A stretch of 64,000 nt of DNA from contig NZ_QKQS01000026.1 in the NCBI RefSeq assembly GCF_003226555.1, positions 161,377 to 225,376 of the forward strand, given 5' to 3'. This DNA comes from Rhodopseudomonas palustris (GTDB taxonomy: Bacteria; Pseudomonadota; Alphaproteobacteria; Rhizobiales; Xanthobacteraceae). Below, in pieces: positions 12,164 through 20,598 of the stretch. Both the position numbers and the translations under genes were made by a program. Under the pieces are notes generated by a model that was not told the DNA's origin, did no database searches, and saw only the letters and a list, made by a program, of their open reading frames with translations. How positions within the stretch are numbered: the stretch's first letter is position 1; the number at the start of each line of letters is the position of its first letter.

Positions 12164-13534
12164 TCACGTTTCAGAATTCGTTGGCCATGAGATTCCGACG
12201 GCTGCGAGCCGGTCCAACGCGCGGCCGAGCTCGGCGCGCGTCTGTGCTGCTGTCAGGCTGATCCGGATTCGAGGTGGCGCCTCGCGAGTGACTGCGAAGG
12301 TCGCGGCCGAGACGACATCGACACCGACAGCTCGGCACGCCGACACCGGGTCCGTCATCTCCGGCGGCACCGCGAGCCACGCATGCGGCGACGGCGGCGG
12401 ATTGCCAACCCGACCATTCGGTAGAATGCGGCGGGCGAGCCGGTGGCGAACACCCACCTCGTCGCGCTGCCATTCGGCGCGGCGCAGGGCGGTCCCGTCT
12501 TCCATCCATCGGCAGGCGACCTCCGCCATTAGCGGCGCTAACGGCCAGAGTGTCGTCTGCGGCTCGGCCGCCACGGCGCGCACGACCGGACCGGCTCCTG
12601 CAACTAGTCCGAAGCGCAGGCCGGCGGCGACCGACTTCGAGAAGCTCGTGACCAGTGTGCAACGGTCCGGCAGCAGCATCGCCAGCGGCGGCGTCGCTGC
12701 CAGGGTGCCGTAGATATCGTCTTCGATGATCTGCAGATCGCGCCGCTCGGCGATCTCGGCCACCTCGGCGCGGCGCGCCTCGCTCATCGTCGCGCCGGTG
12801 GGATTCTGCAGCGCAGGGACCAGCACCACGACGCGCGCCGAGGTCGCCCGCGCCGCGCGATCGAGCGCCTCCGGCACGATGCCCTGAGCATCCATCGCGA
12901 CGCCATGCAGCGGCAGACCGAGCTGGCGGGCCAACGCCTTGATGCCGGGAAAGGTCAGTTCCTCAACCAGTACCGGTTCGCCGGCAGTGCAGATGGAAAG
13001 TAGCACCGCGAGCAATGCCTGGTGCGCGCCTGCCGTAGGCACGATGTCGGTGGGGCGCAATTCGAGGCCGCGCGCGGCGACCCAACGCGCTGCGGTGGCG
13101 CGGGTGCGGGCAATGAGCGCGGGTGTCGGGTGATCGAGCGCGGCGGCCAATCCTCCATCGCGTGCGATGTCCGCCAGGGCCAGATCCAGATCTGTGATCG
13201 ACGGATCGATCGCCGGAACGTTGGTGGAGAGGTCGGTGACTCGGAGAGGGGCGTCGTGGTTCGGGTCCTTGAGCACGAACAGCACAGCTTCACGGCTCTC
13301 GGACAACACATAGGTGCCGCGGCCGACCTCGCCGGAGATCAGATGTCTCCGGCTCGCCTCGGCGTAAGCGCGCGACACCGTGCTGACATTGACCTCGAGG
13401 CGCCAGGCGAGCTCACGATGAGTGGGCAGCCGGTCTCCCGGCCGCAACACGCCGGTCGCGATCGCCTCGGCCAGAGCCTCGACGATCGCGACGTAGCGCA
13501 CGGGATGTCTGCCGGTCAGGACGGGTGTCCACAT
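12164..13534 (-). CDS. MocR/PdxR-type GntR regulator with aminotransferase-like domain
   Basis: 456 residues. N-terminal GntR winged helix (GDRLPTHRELAWRLEVNVST, then VSRAYAEASRRHLISGEVGRGTYVL). After a linker comes a fold-type I PLP aminotransferase domain with VVVLVPALQNPTGATMS, IIEDDIYG and the PLP-lysine motif VTSFSKSVAAGLRFG. MocR proteins bind PLP or an amino-acid aldimine and regulate amino-acid, GABA, taurine or PLP metabolism; the ligand here is unknown. The ATG at 13534 lies inside a palindrome that may be an autoregulatory operator. A divergent alanyl-tRNA editing gene lies about 350 bases away. Confidence 0.9.
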   Translation of the reverse strand: MWTPVLTGRHPVRYVAIVEALAEAIATGVLRPGDRLPTHRELAWRLEVNVSTVSRAYAEASRRHLISGEVGRGTYVLSESREAVLFVLKDPNHDAPLRVTDLSTNVPAIDPSITDLDLALADIARDGGLAAALDHPTPALIARTRATAARWVAARGLELRPTDIVPTAGAHQALLAVLLSICTAGEPVLVEELTFPGIKALARQLGLPLHGVAMDAQGIVPEALDRAARATSARVVVLVPALQNPTGATMSEARRAEVAEIAERRDLQIIEDDIYGTLAATPPLAMLLPDRCTLVTSFSKSVAAGLRFGLVAGAGPVVRAVAAEPQTTLWPLAPLMAEVACRWMEDGTALRRAEWQRDEVGVRHRLARRILPNGRVGNPPPSPHAWLAVPPEMTDPVSACRAVGVDVVSAATFAVTREAPPRIRISLTAAQTRAELGRALDRLAAVGISWPTNSET

Positions 13535-13571
13535 TGTTTGCCAGACAATGTTTCGATTGACCCGAACAATG
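13531..13571. promoter_or_regulatory. ACAATG repeats, candidate MocR operator
   Basis: ACATTGT at 13531-13537 is inverted relative to ACAATGT at 13545-13551, with 7 bases between. A third ACAATG at 13566-13571 is a direct repeat of the second at exactly 21-bp spacing, two helical turns. MocR proteins often bind paired direct repeats on one helix face. The cluster overlaps the start codon of the MocR gene, suggesting self-repression. Confidence 0.5.
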
Positions 13572-13889
13572 CGGCTGCAGATGATGCAAATCAACCTCTG
13601 GTCGTGTTGTTAGTTCGGCCAAGAGGGACGCGTGGTGCGAGGCCGACGAGCAGGAGGTCGCATGGCAACATCCCGGTCGTGTTCCGACGAACATCGACGT
13701 ATCACGTTCGAGCTGTGCTCGCGGGTAGTCCTGCGTCTGAGTTGCCTTTGACACCAACAATCTGAGCACGATGATATCCGGAGCGAATGCATCTCCGGCG
13801 GTGGCCGCACTACGCGCGGCATCGCCAGAGCACGGCTGTCGCTTGGGCTCACCCGATCGCCCATACTGTTTGTCCGCAACCGAGGCGCC
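13572..13889. other. Intergenic stretch between the MocR and AlaX genes
   Basis: About 320 bases of relatively AT-rich sequence that should contain the promoter of the AlaX-like gene and possibly that of the MocR gene. I see no open frame with a plausible start and no further clear repeat of the ACAATG motif. Confidence 0.4.
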
Positions 13890-14639
13890 ATGACCATCGT
13901 GCCCACGATCAAACTCTTCGAAACCGACGCTCACATCCGGGAACTGGAGACCACGATCGTGGACCAGTCCGATGCGGGAGTGTGTCTCGAGAAGACGATC
14001 TTCTATGCGGAGAGTGGCGGCCAGCCGGGTGATGTCGGCGAACTCGTCCTAGATGGCGGCGTGCCGCTGCGGGTCGTGAATACGCAGTATATTCCCGGCC
14101 GTCTCCGGATCGCTCATGTCCTCGCGACGCCGCCCGATCGGAGCCTGATCGGCGCCAAGGTGCTGGCCCGGATCGATTGGGAGCGGCGATACCGCTTGAT
14201 GCGTCTCCACACCTCCCTGCATCTGATGTGCAGTCTGGTCGATGCGCCGGTGACGGGATGCGCGATCTATCCCGACTACGCTCGCCTCGATTTCGACATC
14301 GAGGGGCCCCTCGATCGTCAGCTATTAACGGACCGCCTCAATGCGCTCATCGGCAAGGATCTTCCGGTCGAGATTCAGTATCGGAGCGCTGACGAGATGT
14401 CGGCCATGCCGTCGCTGGTGCGAACAGTCCAAGCTGCGCCGCCGCAAACCGGGAATCAGCTTCGACTGGTGAGCATCGGCGACATCGACCGGCAGCCGTG
14501 CGGCGGCACCCATGTGCGCTCCACCGGCGAGATCGTAAGCCTCGCTGTGACCAGCGTCGAGAAGAAGGGCAGACACAACAGGCGGGTCAAGATCGCCCTC
14601 ACGGCGTTGACCGGGCGATCGACGGAGACCGCCGGCTGA
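13890..14639 (+). CDS. alaX: AlaX-type alanyl-tRNA editing protein
   Basis: 249 residues related to the editing domain of alanyl-tRNA synthetase. Such free-standing proteins hydrolyse Ser- or Gly-tRNA(Ala). The zinc site is complete: HTSLH at residues 107-111 (HxxxH) and CGGTH at 204-208 (CxxxH). The N-terminal FYAESGGQPGDVGEL loop is also diagnostic. The start at 13890 has GAGG eight bases upstream. It is divergent from a MocR regulator, which may control it. The specific mischarged substrate cannot be told from sequence. Confidence 0.9.
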   Translation: MTIVPTIKLFETDAHIRELETTIVDQSDAGVCLEKTIFYAESGGQPGDVGELVLDGGVPLRVVNTQYIPGRLRIAHVLATPPDRSLIGAKVLARIDWERRYRLMRLHTSLHLMCSLVDAPVTGCAIYPDYARLDFDIEGPLDRQLLTDRLNALIGKDLPVEIQYRSADEMSAMPSLVRTVQAAPPQTGNQLRLVSIGDIDRQPCGGTHVRSTGEIVSLAVTSVEKKGRHNRRVKIALTALTGRSTETAG

Positions 14640-14660
14640 GGCGGCGCCGACCGATCACAT

Positions 14661-17336
14661 TTAAGACGAGTCCGACGGCGGCGGAGGCTGCAATGGCGCA
14701 GTTGCCGCCGCTGTGCCGCGCGGACGGAACAGGATGCGCTGATACAGCCAACCGATCGCCACGAGCACCACGCCGAGCCCCATGAACGACAGCGCCCGGT
14801 ACACGCCGGTCAGCGTCGACATGTCGATCACGAACACCTTCAGCACGGTGAGCCCGATCACGACCGCCGAGGCCAGCCGGGCGCGCTGCGAGTTGAACAG
14901 CAGGCCGGCACCGAGCAGCATCACGCCGCAGACCAGCCACGCCACCGAGTAGGTGTATTGTTCGGCATCGGTGATCGGACCATCCGACAGGATCGGGCCG
15001 TGATACACGCGCTGCACCTGCAACGTCACGTAAGCGAGCGCCATGATCAGCGCCAATGCGGCAAAGCCGTTGGCGTAGGCCGGGCGCCGCACGCCTGCCA
15101 CCGCGTAGGACAGCAGCAGCGCCAGCACCGCCGGCAGCGCATAGCCGAGCAGGAGGTGGTTGATCACCAGCCCACCGACATAGGCCGGCCACAACGCCGG
15201 GTTCTCCAGCAGCAGCAGGCCGAACACGCTGCCCAGCGCCGCGAATACCGCCAGCATGATGGCGGCGACATTGTGCACCGGACTATGGCTACGCAGCCGC
15301 AGCCGTTCCAGGCCGATCGCCATCGCCAGCGTGACGCAGACTTGCAGGGCGACTTCGGTGAGCCCGGCGCTGTCGCGATAGACGTCTCCGCCGTTCACGG
15401 CGTGGCGGATCTCCATGAAGGCGAGCAGCACGGTGAACAGGATCGCGGCGGATTCCACCATGCGGAGCGGCTTGTCGTCGCCGCGCCGGCGCATCCAAAT
15501 GCTGGCGAGCCAGAACGAGGCCGCCGGCACGCCGTAGCCCCACAGCAGCCAGTTGAACACCGGCGTGGTACCAACCGCGTCGCCGACGATCCGCGGCTCC
15601 CAGCCGATACTTGCCACCACGATGCCGGCGAGGATCGCGGTGAGCCAGCGCAGGAATGGGATCGGACGCTGCAGCGAGATCCACGCGGTCCCCGCCGCCA
15701 TCAGCGCCAGCGCGATGGTGAGCCAGCCCTTCTCCAGCGCGAAGGTCAGCGCCAGCGCCAGCGCGCCGAGCGTCCCGGTGGCGAACAGCGCGATCGAAAT
15801 CGGCAGTCCGGGCCGGTTGTCTCGTTTGCTCAGCCGCTCGGTCGCCAGACCGAACACAGCGGCGAGCACAAGAGCGACGATCGCGAACGGAATCGAGCGG
15901 TCGAGATGGGCGATCCGTGCGTACAGCGCGATCACCAGCGCCAGCGGCGCGAATACCCCCGAGGCTGCCCAGATGACCGGCACGCTGGCGTTCGGCGAAC
16001 GGCCTTGCGCTAGGATGCCGAAGCCGGCGAAGCCGATCCCGAACACGGTGGCGGCGATCAGATGCGTGGTTACCGCGCCGGCCAGCGGATCGGCGCCGAT
16101 GCCCGGCAACGCGCCGCCCGGCAGCACCAGCAGGTCGGGGTTGTCGTGCACCACCCAGGACAGGAACACCAGGCCGACCAAGACTGCCGCGGCTCCGACC
16201 GCGGCGGTGGCGGATGCCGCGCGCCAGGCGATGGCGAGGGTCGCGGCGATCAGTACCGCGAACACGGTCAGCGCCGCGTCGCTGTGGGCGCTGGCGACGA
16301 CGATCAGCGCGGCGCCGAGCAGATAGGTCGCGAGCGCGGCCGACGACACCGGCTCGATCCGGCCCGGCTCGATCGAGGGGCCGAACAGCAGGCCGCACAC
16401 CACCAAGAGTGCGGCGAGCACGAAGCCGGCGATGACGTGGAACGCGTGCGGTGCGACGAGCGTCGCGGCGCCGTCGAGGCCGGGCAGCGTCCACGGCAGA
16501 GCGAGCGCGACCGTCGTCACCGCCAGCCAGCGCCACAGCCGGATGCGGGCGAGCGCGAACGAGGCGGCGGTGATGACCGCGAGATAGATATACAGCGCCC
16601 AGTAGTCGGGCTCGCCGGACGACACCAGCACCGGCGTTGCAAAGCCGGCGACGACGCCGAGGCCGGCGAGCGCCGGGCCGTGCAGCAGCGCTGCGGCGAG
16701 CGTGCCGAGCGCGACGAGGCCGAGCAGGATGAAGGCGGTCGCGGGCACCAGAAAATCGTACAGCGCGTAGGCCGCATAGACGGTTGCGAAGGCCACCGCG
16801 GTGCCGGCTGCGGTGAGGATCGCCGGAATGTTGGCGATCGGCAGCGCGGCGAGCTGCGTCACGGCTTCCTTGCGGCGGGTCCATTCGCCGGCGATCAGCA
16901 GCGCCAGCGCGAACAGTCCGCCGAGCAGCACACGCACGCCGGGGCCGAGCAAGCCCTGCTCGATCGAGTAGCGCACCATGAAGAAGCCGCCGAGCGCCAG
17001 CGTCAGGCCGCCGACCCACACCACCCAGCGGGTGCCGATCCGCTCCTCGAAGCCGGGTTTTGCCGGGTCAGACGTGGTCTCCGCGGTCGTGGTCGCGGTC
17101 GTCGGTGGTTCAGCGGCGATCGTCGCGGCAAGCTCCGGCGCCGGCTCGACGTCGGGAGCCAGCGGCGCTTCGTTGGTCGCGGCGGGCGGCGCGGTGGCGG
17201 CCTGGGGGGCTATCGGCAGCGGCTGTCCGGCGGCGAGGGCGTCGAGCCGGGCGCGCAGGTCGCGAATCTGGGTCTGCGCCTTGCGGGCGGTCACCAAGGC
17301 GACGATGGCGATCGCAAAAGCCAGTAGCTCGAACAT
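14661..17336 (-). CDS. DUF2339 multi-pass membrane protein
   Basis: 891 residues. The N-terminus has a membrane helix (MFELLAFAIAIVALVTAR), then a short predicted coiled coil (KAQTQIRDLRARLDALAAG) and an Ala/Pro/Thr-rich linker. RIGTRWVVWVGGLTLALGGFF then leads into more than twenty hydrophobic segments. This is the arrangement of the DUF2339 family of very large inner-membrane proteins of unknown function. GGAGG stands eight bases before the ATG at 17336. It is followed upstream by the Nudix-regulator operon on the same strand, 51 bases away. Confidence 0.85.
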   Translation of the reverse strand: MFELLAFAIAIVALVTARKAQTQIRDLRARLDALAAGQPLPIAPQAATAPPAATNEAPLAPDVEPAPELAATIAAEPPTTATTTAETTSDPAKPGFEERIGTRWVVWVGGLTLALGGFFMVRYSIEQGLLGPGVRVLLGGLFALALLIAGEWTRRKEAVTQLAALPIANIPAILTAAGTAVAFATVYAAYALYDFLVPATAFILLGLVALGTLAAALLHGPALAGLGVVAGFATPVLVSSGEPDYWALYIYLAVITAASFALARIRLWRWLAVTTVALALPWTLPGLDGAATLVAPHAFHVIAGFVLAALLVVCGLLFGPSIEPGRIEPVSSAALATYLLGAALIVVASAHSDAALTVFAVLIAATLAIAWRAASATAAVGAAAVLVGLVFLSWVVHDNPDLLVLPGGALPGIGADPLAGAVTTHLIAATVFGIGFAGFGILAQGRSPNASVPVIWAASGVFAPLALVIALYARIAHLDRSIPFAIVALVLAAVFGLATERLSKRDNRPGLPISIALFATGTLGALALALTFALEKGWLTIALALMAAGTAWISLQRPIPFLRWLTAILAGIVVASIGWEPRIVGDAVGTTPVFNWLLWGYGVPAASFWLASIWMRRRGDDKPLRMVESAAILFTVLLAFMEIRHAVNGGDVYRDSAGLTEVALQVCVTLAMAIGLERLRLRSHSPVHNVAAIMLAVFAALGSVFGLLLLENPALWPAYVGGLVINHLLLGYALPAVLALLLSYAVAGVRRPAYANGFAALALIMALAYVTLQVQRVYHGPILSDGPITDAEQYTYSVAWLVCGVMLLGAGLLFNSQRARLASAVVIGLTVLKVFVIDMSTLTGVYRALSFMGLGVVLVAIGWLYQRILFRPRGTAAATAPLQPPPPSDSS

Positions 17337-17387
17337 CCAACCTCCAGGCGAGCGGCCCGGACGGCGGGGCGTTTCGCATTGACTGAA

Positions 17388-18377
17388 TTACCGCCGGCCG
17401 CGCACGCGCAGGCCGGGGGCGGGGCGTTCCTGCAGCACCTCGCGGCGGAAGCGGAACAGCGCGGCGGGGCGCCCGCCGGTTCGTGTCGACATCTCGCCGG
17501 TCGGTTCGACCAGCGCGCCGGCTTCCACTAGGCGGCGGAAGTTCTGCTTGTGCAAATGCCGGCCGGAGATCGCCTCGACGGTATGCTGCAATTCGGTGAG
17601 TGTGAACTCGGGCGGGAGAAGTTCGAACACCACCGGGCGGTATTTCAGTTTGGCGCGCAGCCGCGCGATCGCGGTGGCGAGGATTCGGCGGTGATCGAAC
17701 CGCATTGCCACGCCGAGCATCGGCATTTTGCTCCGCGACAGCGCCGCGGGGCGGCCGTCGCGGCGCGCCTCCTCGATCAGCCCGGCCTCGTACAAGAGCT
17801 CGTAGCGGTCGAGCACGCGCTCCTCGTCCCACGGCGCGCCGTCGATCCCGAAGAACAGCCGCACGCGGTCCTTGCGCGCCAGCGCCCGCGCCGTATCCGG
17901 CTCCTCGGCCTGCGCCGCCCAGGCGGTGAGTTCGGGAATGATGTCGCGCGCGATGATCGCGGGCTGCTGCTCGCGCCAGTCTTCCCAGGGGAAGAAGCGG
18001 TACCACGGCTCGAAGGTGGCACCGGCGGCGCGGGCGGCGTTGTCGGCCGCGCGCGTCAGCGCCAGATAGCCGATCGAAGCGACGTGGACCTCGGTGTCGC
18101 TGGGCCGGGCATGACGGCCGCGGTCGCCGAAGGTGTAGAGCTGCTCGACATAGCCGAGCCGCAGCCCGGTCTGTTCTTCCACCCAGGCCCGCAAGCCGAT
18201 TTCCAGGGTGCGGTGGGTGATGGCGTCGAACGGTCCATACGGCAGGCCGGCACCGCCGTTGCCGCCCGAGGCGGTCAGGATCATCGGCTCGTTGGCCTCG
18301 ATCGCGACGATCGCCGCGGTCAGCCCGATCTCGATCGGCACCTTGGCCTTGTCGCTCGTCTCGGAGGGCAGGCTCAT
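17388..18377 (-). CDS. Nudix-like winged-helix regulator, NrtR/NadQ type
   Basis: 329 residues. The N-terminal half resembles a Nudix fold (IEIGLTAAIVAIEANEPMIL, then TLEIGLRAWVEEQTGLRLGY). It has a degraded Nudix box: the first Glu of REUxEExGU is Ala (RAWVEEQTGL), suggesting loss of hydrolase activity. The C-terminal part (LPPEFTLTELQHTVEAISGR, HKQNFRRLVEAGALVEPTG, GRPAALFRFRRE) matches the winged-helix DNA-binding domain of NrtR regulators, which sense ADP-ribose or other NAD derivatives. Start and upstream stop overlap as ATGA (18374-18377). The likely target is nadABC 8 kb away, which carries two matching palindromes; that link is inference. Confidence 0.8.
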   Translation of the reverse strand: MSLPSETSDKAKVPIEIGLTAAIVAIEANEPMILTASGGNGGAGLPYGPFDAITHRTLEIGLRAWVEEQTGLRLGYVEQLYTFGDRGRHARPSDTEVHVASIGYLALTRAADNAARAAGATFEPWYRFFPWEDWREQQPAIIARDIIPELTAWAAQAEEPDTARALARKDRVRLFFGIDGAPWDEERVLDRYELLYEAGLIEEARRDGRPAALSRSKMPMLGVAMRFDHRRILATAIARLRAKLKYRPVVFELLPPEFTLTELQHTVEAISGRHLHKQNFRRLVEAGALVEPTGEMSTRTGGRPAALFRFRREVLQERPAPGLRVRGRR

Positions 18378-18880
18378 TCGAGGTCGACGCGGAACGGCAC
18401 GCCCTCGATGCTGAGATCGCCGGGCCCGATCGCCTCCAGCGCGCGCAGCATCCGCCCCTCCCGCCCCAGCGCCCGATCGGCCAGCGCCACGATCAACCTG
18501 TTCGGCGAGGCGCAGGGCGAGGCCCGGCGGATCTGGCGGGCGATCGTCACCTCGTCGCGGTGTGGATTGAGCGCGCAGGCGGCTGCGAACGCGCTTGCGG
18601 TGGAGCGGCTGATGCCGGCGTAGCAATGCACCACCAGCGGCGCCGCGCGGTCCCAGCCCCGGACGAAATCCAGTAGCTGCGTGATGTGATCGAGCTTCGG
18701 CGCGTTGAAGCCGTCCATCACCTCGGTGATGTCGTCCATCTCGATGCGCAGATGGTTGGCCTCCAGCACCGTGGCCGGGCGCTGCACCTGGCCGACATTG
18801 GCCATCACCGAGAGCACATGGCTGGCCTCGGTGGTCGCAACGGTCGGATGCAGGGCTGCGAGCGAGCAGACGTGAATCAT
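18374..18880 (-). CDS. Tyrosine-phosphatase-like protein
   Basis: 168 residues with the cysteine-dependent phosphatase P-loop VVHCYAGISRSTASAF (HCxxGxxRS), and an upstream Asp-containing segment (IEMDDITEVMDG) that may supply the general acid. This is the dual-specificity/tyrosine-phosphatase fold in a short form. The substrate is unknown. GGAAAGG just upstream supports ATG 18880. It is the middle gene of the operon HD hydrolase, phosphatase, Nudix regulator, overlapping the regulator by four bases. This suggests a common role, possibly in nucleotide or NAD metabolism. Confidence 0.8.
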   Translation of the reverse strand: MIHVCSLAALHPTVATTEASHVLSVMANVGQVQRPATVLEANHLRIEMDDITEVMDGFNAPKLDHITQLLDFVRGWDRAAPLVVHCYAGISRSTASAFAAACALNPHRDEVTIARQIRRASPCASPNRLIVALADRALGREGRMLRALEAIGPGDLSIEGVPFRVDLE

Positions 18881-18946
18881 GGGCCTTTCCGAGATTGGCG
18901 CAATCCTAATCCTGCGCCGCGAGCGGTGAAAGCGCGATGACGGGAC

Positions 18947-19564
18947 TCAATCCTGCAGGCTCTGGAACCGGGCTAGCAGCCGCTTTTCGGCCTTTCCGGC
19001 CGGCCACGGCGTCAGATAGTCCTCGACCATCGCCTCCGGCAGCCCCGGATCGTTACCGAACAGCCGCTTGGCCTCGGTCTTGGTGAAACCGGCGAGATGA
19101 ATGGCTTCGAGGTAGGCGGAGCCGCGATCGGCGGCCTTGATCTGGCGTTCGATCGCTTCGTCCAGCACCGCTGGCAGGCCGAAGCGGATGTGGATCGCGC
19201 CGAGCAGCCGCCTTTCGACCCGCTTGTAGGATTCGCCGATCACCGCCTTGAACGGCGAGATCATGTCGCCGATCACGTATTCCGGGGCGTCGTGCAACAG
19301 CGCGGCGAGCCGCAGCCTGGCGTCGATCCGCGGGTTCTTCTCGCGCATCACCGCCTCCACCAGCAGGGTGTGCTGAGCCACCGAAAAGATGTGCGCGCCG
19401 CTGGTCTGGCCGTTCCACCGCGCCACCCGGGCGAGGCCGTGGGCGATGTCGGCGAACTCCACGTCGAGCGGCGAGGGGTCCAGCAGATCGAGCCTGCGGC
19501 CGGACAGCATCCGCTGCCAGACGCGGGGCGAGGCTGCGCGCATTGCGGTTGGCGAATTCGTCAT
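18947..19564 (-). CDS. HD-domain hydrolase, YfbR-like
   Basis: 205 residues with an HD-type metal site: HIFSVAQHTLLVEAVMRE supplies the first His, LRLAALLHDAPEYVIGDM the HD pair, and AADRGSAYLEA a downstream Asp. The pattern resembles 5'-deoxynucleotidase YfbR and related nucleotide hydrolases, though the N-terminal region VWQRMLSGRRLDLLDP is a feature of uncharacterised alphaproteobacterial members. It is the first gene of a three-gene operon ending in a Nudix-type regulator. Nucleotide hydrolysis is therefore the best guess. Confidence 0.8.
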   Translation of the reverse strand: MTNSPTAMRAASPRVWQRMLSGRRLDLLDPSPLDVEFADIAHGLARVARWNGQTSGAHIFSVAQHTLLVEAVMREKNPRIDARLRLAALLHDAPEYVIGDMISPFKAVIGESYKRVERRLLGAIHIRFGLPAVLDEAIERQIKAADRGSAYLEAIHLAGFTKTEAKRLFGNDPGLPEAMVEDYLTPWPAGKAEKRLLARFQSLQD

Positions 19565-19610
19565 GGTTTCCTTGTTGCAGGGGGCGTGTCGGTCGCCGCT
19601 TCTTACGCTG

Positions 19611-20468
19611 TCAGCCGAGACAGCGCACGATGTGTTCGCTCAGCCGCTGCGCCGGCGGCGACAGATCGGACGCGTGAAGCAGCGCGATCTCGGTATCTTT
19701 GAGATCCGGGAGCGGCGCGCCGTCGATCGTATCGAGGTCGGCCGGCACCATGTCCTTGGGCAACACGGTGACGCCGAGGCCGGCCTTGACGGCGGCGAGC
19801 GAACCGGCGAGCGAACCGCAGGTATAGGCCACCCGCCACGGTCTCCGGGCGCGGTCGAGCGCGTCGACGGCGCGCTTGCGATAGACACACGGCGTCGGCG
19901 ACACCACGAGCGGCAGCGGCCGACCGGTATCGATCGCCCGGCGATCGACGGTGACCCAGACCAGCGGTTCCCGCCAGACGCGGATGCCGCCGCCATTGTT
20001 CGTGCGCTCGCGCTTGACCAGCGCGAGGTCGAATGCGCCTTTGCCGAATTTATCGATGAGATGGAGCGTGAGGTCGCAGGTCACCTCCAGCGCCACCGCC
20101 GGATAGGCATGGGCGAACTGCGCCAACACGTCCGGGAGATGGCGGGTGGCGAAATCCTCGGGTGTGCCGAGCCGGACAACGCCGCGCATTTGCGGCTCGA
20201 CCACGCGTGCCACCACCTCGTCGTTGAGCTCGAGCATGCGCCGCGCATAGCCGAGGAAGATCTCGCCTTCGGCGGTCAGCCGCACGCCCTGCGGACTGCG
20301 CTGCATCAGACTGTGGCCGAGCGCGTCTTCGAGGCGCTGCATTTGCAGCGACACAGTCGACTGCTGCAGCCGCAGCGATTGCGCGGCGCGCGTGAAATTG
20401 CCCATCGCCGCGATGGCGACGAAGGTGCGGACGAGGTCGAGATCAAGATTGGTCAGGCGGCGGGGCAT
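19611..20468 (-). CDS. LysR-family regulator
   Basis: 285 residues. An N-terminal LysR helix-turn-helix (FVAIAAMGNFTRAAQSLRLQ, then STVSLQMQRLEDALGHSL) is followed by a periplasmic-binding-like effector domain of about 190 residues. It is transcribed divergently from sbtA with 130 bases between starts. LysR regulators placed this way usually control the divergent gene, so it is a candidate inorganic-carbon or light/redox regulator comparable in role to CmpR/CcmR of cyanobacteria. That functional parallel is inferred from context only. Confidence 0.9.
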   Translation of the reverse strand: MPRRLTNLDLDLVRTFVAIAAMGNFTRAAQSLRLQQSTVSLQMQRLEDALGHSLMQRSPQGVRLTAEGEIFLGYARRMLELNDEVVARVVEPQMRGVVRLGTPEDFATRHLPDVLAQFAHAYPAVALEVTCDLTLHLIDKFGKGAFDLALVKRERTNNGGGIRVWREPLVWVTVDRRAIDTGRPLPLVVSPTPCVYRKRAVDALDRARRPWRVAYTCGSLAGSLAAVKAGLGVTVLPKDMVPADLDTIDGAPLPDLKDTEIALLHASDLSPPAQRLSEHIVRCLG

Positions 20469-20477
20469 CCGAGCATC

Positions 20478-20516
20478 ATCAATTTATGCAATGTAACGAT
20501 TTTATATTATCAATTT
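20478..20516. promoter_or_regulatory. Divergent LysR-sbtA promoter region with repeated ATCAATTT
   Basis: ATCAATTT occurs at 20478-20485 and again at 20509-20516, 31 bases apart (about three helical turns), in an AT-rich island inside high-GC DNA. This is a plausible LysR binding region, although a clear T-N11-A dyad was not pinned down. Confidence 0.4.
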
Positions 20517-20598
20517 CAAAAATCATAGCCGCCGCCTTACGGAACCCCGACGTCATCGCTCCGGCCGCGAGCCGGGCGAAGTTGAAAGGGACCAACGC

